This document shows, piece after piece, positions 58,426 through 64,000 of a DNA stretch of 64,000 nt (the first letter of the stretch is position 1; each line of letters begins with the position of its first letter). The notes below the pieces were generated by a model. It was not told where the DNA came from, made no database searches, and saw only the letters and a program-made list of their open reading frames with translations. Source of the DNA: Verrucomicrobiaceae bacterium. GTDB lineage: Bacteria > Verrucomicrobiota > Verrucomicrobiia > Verrucomicrobiales > Verrucomicrobiaceae. The stretch is taken from the NCBI GenBank assembly GCA_027486585.1, contig JAIXOU010000064.1, positions 1-64,000 on the forward strand, written 5' to 3'. Position numbers and translations under genes: made by a program.

Positions 58426-59277
58426 CTAGAGATTACACACTAAGCTCACACCTTTGGAGGCAGCCGAGGGTCTCAATAGATTCACAAGTTGAGTATTAGC
58501 TGGAGACGAAATATAGCCTCGCTCTGTATCACCTACAATCATCCCAGCATTTAGGCCATAGCGCCAAATAACAAGGCCTGACAAAAAGCAAATTAAAGAA
58601 TCAAGCTGATCCTGCTCCTGTTTGCTTGGCTTTCTGTTCAAAGCAGCCATATTTTTGCACCATTTATCCCAATCAGCAAGACCAGCTTCCTCGAGATAAA
58701 TCGCGATTCCTTCACATAATTTTTTCCAGTCAGACTGCTCAAATGTCTTTCTAGAGGGGTTATATCTAGCAACGATTCCTCGCTCAAGAAATTCAGGAAA
58801 CAAACCAAGAATAGCGAGGCAGGGATACGTCTCAACGCAAGCACGTCCCATCTTCATCGTAAATGCACTGACGGGATTCAAGCTCACATCGATAAGCTCC
58901 AAGAATTCCCATATGGGTGCATTTTCACCAAATAACATTCCTCCATCCTTTTTCCTGCCTGCACGCTGGATACCGCCTTTTAGTTTGCCTACTAGGCTGC
59001 CGATTAAGCTCTCAACAGGACGGCTACCAAAATCGTTTGGCACAATGATTGGCTGATCAATCATGAGGAGCAACGCTTTTTCTGATGCGTGAATATTAAT
59101 GGCCGTAGCTGCTTCAAAAAAATTCACTGATTCTGGGCCAAACAGTGGCCGGATTCCGAGAGGTCCGATTTCTGCGAGGCAAAGGCCGCCTTTGTTTCGG
59201 CCTGACCAAGCAGAGTCAAAACCACCAATGCAGAAAGGAGTGGGTGAATAAATATTTTTAAGAGTCATGCAAGCCAA
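58426..59277 (-). CDS. DUF429-like predicted nuclease (RNase H fold)
   Basis: CIGGFDSAWSGRNKGGLCLAEI, LLMIDQPIIVPN, ETYPCLAILGLF, DQLDSLICFLSG. Confidence 0.75.
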   Translation of the reverse strand: MACMTLKNIYSPTPFCIGGFDSAWSGRNKGGLCLAEIGPLGIRPLFGPESVNFFEAATAINIHASEKALLLMIDQPIIVPNDFGSRPVESLIGSLVGKLKGGIQRAGRKKDGGMLFGENAPIWEFLELIDVSLNPVSAFTMKMGRACVETYPCLAILGLFPEFLERGIVARYNPSRKTFEQSDWKKLCEGIAIYLEEAGLADWDKWCKNMAALNRKPSKQEQDQLDSLICFLSGLVIWRYGLNAGMIVGDTERGYISSPANTQLVNLLRPSAASKGVSLVCNL

Positions 59278-59342
59278 TGTGCGGACGTTGGTAGCGAATT
59301 AAATTTGATGATCTAGCACAATTTTAAACAACCACACTCAGC

Positions 59343-59945
59343 TCACTTCCGTTCGATGAGTCGAATCAACCGAGCGTGCAAACCAAGGCTGTTCATGAAC
59401 GCAATCTCGTCGCGCTGGCCTGAGCTGAGCGGTTCCTCCGGCTTTTTGACCTCCACAAAACGCCCCATGTAAGTTTTCTGGATCTTGGAATCACGAGCGA
59501 AAAGAAAAAGATCGGGGACACCGAAGACCTCTGGATCGCTGTGGCGGTCCACCAGCTTTTGCAGACGTTCTTGGCCGCAGATGGTCCAAAGAGCCTGCCA
59601 AGTGGCTAAGGCAGGTAGGGAGTTCAGGTAGGCTGGATTGCCCTGACCGGCGCGCAGGGCTTCTCGTGCCTGCTCCAGGAGCGACTCCGTCTTTTGCAAA
59701 GGCCAAGCCGAACAATCATGACCAAGAGCATAGGCCAAAGCCCGCCAAAGATGGGGCCCCAATCGAGCCCCACTAAAGCCGGCATTTGGATGTCGTCTCT
59801 TGCGCCAGCGGATGAGGACGATGTCCTCGGGAATGGCATACTGGTCGCTGTCGGGATCCAGCAGGTATTTAACACGTTTTCCCTCATTCTTACGGCCGTA
59901 AACGAGGTGGCTGATTCGCAGCGAGGGTTTGGTATCTTGGGCCAT
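59343..59945 (-). CDS. VRR-NUC-type nuclease domain protein, module copy 2
   Basis: Same length (200 aa) and mostly identical to 24517..25119; PDLFLFARD...FVEVKKPEEPLSSGQRDEIAFMNSLG. Confidence 0.8.
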   Translation of the reverse strand: MAQDTKPSLRISHLVYGRKNEGKRVKYLLDPDSDQYAIPEDIVLIRWRKRRHPNAGFSGARLGPHLWRALAYALGHDCSAWPLQKTESLLEQAREALRAGQGNPAYLNSLPALATWQALWTICGQERLQKLVDRHSDPEVFGVPDLFLFARDSKIQKTYMGRFVEVKKPEEPLSSGQRDEIAFMNSLGLHARLIRLIERK

Positions 59946-60007
59946 GGTGGAAGATTGTTATGAAAGGGTGAAGACTGAATGTGTAAATTTAGATGTCTCT
60001 CTAATTA

Positions 60008-60946
60008 TCATTTTTGACCTGGTATATCGTCACTCGCCTGAATGTCGACGGGGTAGGGGAACGAGAGGCTCTGGATGTCGGCACGCAGCTTTTCCGCTGC
60101 GGCATGGGACAAGGGCGATCGTGACCCGAAATGAAATGTATCTGGGTTTGGAATGAAGGAGCAGTTTGATGTGCTGATACCCGCATTCAGAAGCAGCTTC
60201 ATCCCGTGATACCTGATGTCATCGAATCTTCGCCTTCGCTCCAAGATGGCTCTGAGGCGATCTAGTTCCGAATTCTCATCTTGGTCGCAGTCTTCGGAAG
60301 CAGCTGCTCCTTGTTTGTCTTTTTGAATCCGCTTAGCAGACTTTCTCCGCCTTTTGGGTTGCACAGGCCAGTCTGATGCAGACTGGCGGTCATAGAGCCG
60401 ATGGTGATGAAAAAGCTGATTGATAGCGCCTGCGATGCGGCCTGCAGGATAACAGACATGCTCCTCTGGATCTTCCTTATCTGGCCAGGATTTACGACCC
60501 GCAACCCGCCTTGAATAGGCATAGGCCGCGTGCACACTTTCGTGGGTGATGTAATCCATCTTCAGATTGCCCAGAACGAATCCTGCGACGCAAAAATAAA
60601 CCGGGTCAATTTGCCAAACTGGTGGACGCCGAGGGGTGCCCTTTGGCGGATGAAAAGTGACAATGCTTGTGAGACCAGTCACAACGGCTCGCACCGTATC
60701 ATCCGGGGGCTTGCGATGTCCCAAACCCAGCCGCCAAAAGCGCTGAAGAGCGGCCAAATCATGAAAGACTAGAATCTTGGCTTTAAGCCTGGAATGGTCG
60801 GATACTGTGACATCGCCTGAAAAGACGATGCCTTCTGAGCCTGATAGTGTGGACCAATCATCGGGCAAGGGAGGGGTGGCAAAGCGGATTTGCATCTGGA
60901 AGTCTGTGTTAAGGATGGAGAAGGGTGGCGGCAGGAAGGGCCGCAT
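60008..60946 (-). CDS. Putative HEXXH zinc metalloprotein, module copy 2
   Basis: Same length (312 aa) and mostly identical to 25176..26114; ITHESVHAAYAYSRRVAGRKSWPDKEDPEEHVCYPAG. Confidence 0.65.
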   Translation of the reverse strand: MRPFLPPPFSILNTDFQMQIRFATPPLPDDWSTLSGSEGIVFSGDVTVSDHSRLKAKILVFHDLAALQRFWRLGLGHRKPPDDTVRAVVTGLTSIVTFHPPKGTPRRPPVWQIDPVYFCVAGFVLGNLKMDYITHESVHAAYAYSRRVAGRKSWPDKEDPEEHVCYPAGRIAGAINQLFHHHRLYDRQSASDWPVQPKRRRKSAKRIQKDKQGAAASEDCDQDENSELDRLRAILERRRRFDDIRYHGMKLLLNAGISTSNCSFIPNPDTFHFGSRSPLSHAAAEKLRADIQSLSFPYPVDIQASDDIPGQK

Positions 60947-61840
60947 AAGGATAAATATAAACAGGCGCGCCCGTACACGCCCGAGAGGCCAAGTTGCTGG
61001 GGAGGTGTCTTCACACCTGTCGACTACGGGACGGAATCGGTTCCTTCAACTTTGGCGGCGGCTTTTGCTGTGTAGATGTCTTTGTTGGAGATCATGGTCT
61101 GATGCTGATATGGTTTTGCTGGGGCTGAGGAATAAGTGTTTTGTGCATCCTGCAAAGATAGACTGCCGAGCAAAGGGTCAGCGCCCTCACCTAGCGTGGG
61201 AGAGCGCTGCCGAGTTCCTAGAATCTATGTTTCTAAGATGCTGGTTTTCAGTGATGTGGGATTTATTCTGGAAGGGCGTATTCACACTTTCGGCTCTTTG
61301 CCTCCATGCTCTGCTTCTCTGCTCTCATTCTCCCTCTTAACGGCGATATAAGAGTAATTGCGCTAGGCCGGTCGGTCATGTCCGATGGAGGCTCGCAGTC
61401 TGAACATGGAATCTTGTATTCGGTGACTAGGACTTACGCCAAGCCTGATATCGGTGGCACGGAGGTTGGTAGTTTTAGCGCCGTTGGGGCGTAGCAGCGT
61501 GGACGGCATACAACTGCCGCAGCTACGCAGTGAGCATGGCCTGGACGGCCTTTTGTGCAGTGGGCATTTTACCAAAGCGGCCTATAGAATAGTGAAGAGT
61601 GACCTCGATATTCCCGGATCAATGTCCATAAAATTGAGCTGCAAGAAATCATTAATTACACTTCCAAATAAACGGCGCAAGGTCTTGACTCTCTGAATCT
61701 TTACAGCATATCGATGCAGAATTAACTTAATGTAGTTTTTAAGAAATCTATTTCCGTGATCTTCTTGCTCACTATGCATTGATGACAATCAAACACCAAC
61801 CGCTACTCGACCTCACCGCCAGATATTTTGACTTGTTGAT

Positions 61841-63856
61841 CTACTCTGGCATTCTAACAACGCACCGTGAGGTGGGGGCGGTATGGGGCGCACAGCCATC
61901 TGGGCACTTGCTTGGATCACCACATTTCTCGATCATGAAGTTGAGGCTAAATTTTTTTGCTGAACTCGGTGAATTCATCTCGACAGATCCGTCCTTAATC
62001 CTCTTGCAATGCAAACGCATGCCAAGGTAACCAAAAATCTTTCCTGCCAAATTATCGGGAAAAGATGGGGCCTTAGCCAACTCACAGAAAAGAGGAAGAG
62101 CCAGCTCGGGAGTGGCAAGTCGGGCCAATTTCGGATTTCTAGCATCACCGGAAGACAACATCACCACCAACTTGGCCTGCGCCCTGCTAAACGCCACATT
62201 GATTAATCGGTAGCCCTCATCGCAGCAGAGGAAGCTGCCACAGCCATCGACGGGGTCGAATATGATGATCTTCTTCTCTGATCCCTGCGCACGATGGACA
62301 GTGCTCACCGGCACGATGCACTGCGCCTCTTTCAGCAGTTTGCGGATCAGACGGCGTTGGGCCCGAAACGGAGTCAGCACCTGAATATCTTCTTTCGTTA
62401 GGCCGGATTGAAGGAACGATGCTACCATGTCCCGCGCATATTCCGCAGATTCATGCCGGACGAATCCATCCCATGCCGCGGTGTAGTAGCCATCAGACTG
62501 GATGGGGATCACGGTAACCCGTTCCTCCTCGCTGCAAACATCACGATCCTCTTTCCACTTGTCATTTGCACACTCCTTCGGGCAAACGACGAGCTTTCCA
62601 TCATAAAAGGTATCACTTACAACCTTACAAATGGGTGCCGCCATTCGGGACTGTTCGTTGAGAAATTTGGTTGCGTCTGGCGGTGCTTGTTTGCGGATTT
62701 CGAAAGGCGACAGACTCATCCAGCGCTTTGCGATCAAGTGATCAGATTGGCAGATCGGCGACAATTGGCGTTCGTCACCTGCGAAAAGGACGCGTTTGGC
62801 AAACGGAAGAAGCGCAAGAGCATGCGCCATTGATACCTGACTCGCCTCATCAATGATGAGATAGTCGAAACGAGGAACCTCACGGAGCACCGAATTATCG
62901 AATGCGGCCCGTGTCGTGGTCATCGCCGCCAAACGGGCGTTTTTGAGAATCACAAGGTTCTGTTGTCGTAGGCGATCTCTCAGATCATCATCTTTTTCTT
63001 TCCAAGCGGCCATTTCGAGAACCCTACCTTGTTCAGGGCGCTTTCGTTGGTGTTCCATCAATTCATGGATCAGAACGTCATCACGCTTCGGTAAAAGATG
63101 CTGCCTGTCCTCGTAGTGCAGCGCGAGGAACTGGGAGCCAATCCGTTTACATGCCTGTCTCTCTGCACTTATCTTGTCTTTTACTAGGCTTGCCAGAGCC
63201 TTGTCAATGGCAACCAGCGCCTGATCTGTCGCGGAATTGGTCGTGGAAACCAGAAGGATTCTGCACTCTGGACTCTGATGTAGCATGCAGGCAACGAGTG
63301 CACCTAGCGTGGTCGTCTTGCCCGTGCCTGGTGGGCCCCAGAGAAAAGCAATCGGCCAGCCTGGAAGGTTTTCCGCCTTCTTTTGCCCCTCACGTAGCCA
63401 CGGGAAGACGCTGAGTGAAGCAGAGGTGCCATCAGGGGTTGTTGCTTTTAACGCGTGCGACAACCAGTCATTGATTCGGTCAGTCCAAACAGGGTCAGAC
63501 CATACCATCTTTAACGCCTCGAGAAATCGTGGTGGATAAAGTAAAATCTTGCCATGCAAGGCCGGGGGAGGGCCGGATAAATCTGCCAAAACCACGCAAT
63601 CGTCCTCAACATCGACCACTAGAACCTTGGCGCTTCCCTTGTCAGGTTCTGGCCACCAAGCTTGAGATCCTTCAAAAGTCTCGTCGAGTGGCGGTGTTTT
63701 GGCGTTCAGCTTCTTCAACCCAACTGTCAACCATCGCCCGTCCTTCTTCACGGAGACCACCTCAAACGCATAGAAGTCTGGTTGCGCATCCAGTTCGAAT
63801 TGAATGGCCTGAATCACTTCCGAAGAAGATATTGGAAGGCTGATTGGCATTTTCAT
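61841..63856 (-). CDS. Superfamily 1 (DNA2/UPF1-like) helicase
   Basis: Walker A LWGPPGTGKTTTLGAL, YLIIDEASQVSMAHAL, FAGDERQLSPI, TVHRAQGSEKKIIIFD, NVAFSRAQAKLVV; start at MKMPISLP. Confidence 0.9.
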   Translation of the reverse strand: MKMPISLPISSSEVIQAIQFELDAQPDFYAFEVVSVKKDGRWLTVGLKKLNAKTPPLDETFEGSQAWWPEPDKGSAKVLVVDVEDDCVVLADLSGPPPALHGKILLYPPRFLEALKMVWSDPVWTDRINDWLSHALKATTPDGTSASLSVFPWLREGQKKAENLPGWPIAFLWGPPGTGKTTTLGALVACMLHQSPECRILLVSTTNSATDQALVAIDKALASLVKDKISAERQACKRIGSQFLALHYEDRQHLLPKRDDVLIHELMEHQRKRPEQGRVLEMAAWKEKDDDLRDRLRQQNLVILKNARLAAMTTTRAAFDNSVLREVPRFDYLIIDEASQVSMAHALALLPFAKRVLFAGDERQLSPICQSDHLIAKRWMSLSPFEIRKQAPPDATKFLNEQSRMAAPICKVVSDTFYDGKLVVCPKECANDKWKEDRDVCSEEERVTVIPIQSDGYYTAAWDGFVRHESAEYARDMVASFLQSGLTKEDIQVLTPFRAQRRLIRKLLKEAQCIVPVSTVHRAQGSEKKIIIFDPVDGCGSFLCCDEGYRLINVAFSRAQAKLVVMLSSGDARNPKLARLATPELALPLFCELAKAPSFPDNLAGKIFGYLGMRLHCKRIKDGSVEMNSPSSAKKFSLNFMIEKCGDPSKCPDGCAPHTAPTSRCVVRMPE

Positions 63857-64000
63857 GATAATAAAGGACTTAAAGTATTCGCGTCGGCAGAGAATTTTCC
63901 AACTGTAAATTCTGACTGCCATGAAATGGCTTTTAATGGGGGCCGATGGAGTTTGGTCGGACGTGTAGATAGAAAAGCAGACGTCTGTTCATGGCGTGGA

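Larger units (their letters stand above)
59340..61340. repeat. Direct-repeat module, right copy
   Basis: As left copy; offset about 34.83 kb. Confidence 0.85.

Noticed and set aside
61454-61840. Short ORFs between the right module and the helicase
   Set aside because: No motif, no ribosome-binding context seen, overlapping frames

Overview
The window looks like a Verrucomicrobia-type chromosome segment (inferred from gene content). Positions ~1-17 kb read as ordinary core genome: two tandem PilT-like ATPases, an ABC-exporter-like membrane protein, a siroheme-decarboxylase/Lrp-like protein, transglutaminase plus CP-ATP-grasp/alpha-E, an SRP RNA, a CobA-HemD fusion and a sulfatase. A tRNA-Cys at 18.2 kb is followed by accessory DNA: a deleted higBA remnant, then a compact ethanolamine cassette (EutBC fusion, EutA, permease) with no microcompartment genes. 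From ~24.5 to 61.3 kb, a directly repeated ~2 kb module (VRR-NUC-type nuclease plus HEXXH protein) flanks ~33 kb rich in conflict/signalling genes. These include a TerY-P-like triad (STK, PP2C, vWA) in one run with MoxR-vWA and an ADP-ribosylglycohydrolase, a divergent ECF sigma/unknown/NACHT-WD40 operon, a vWA/C39-like peptidase/degenerate ADP-ribosylglycohydrolase cluster, HigBA, an MvdD-like ATP-grasp ligase behind a perfect terminator hairpin, and an ECF plus atypical kinase-Sel1 locus. A SF1 helicase lies at the right edge. All family calls come from reading motifs in the supplied translations; no database search was run.
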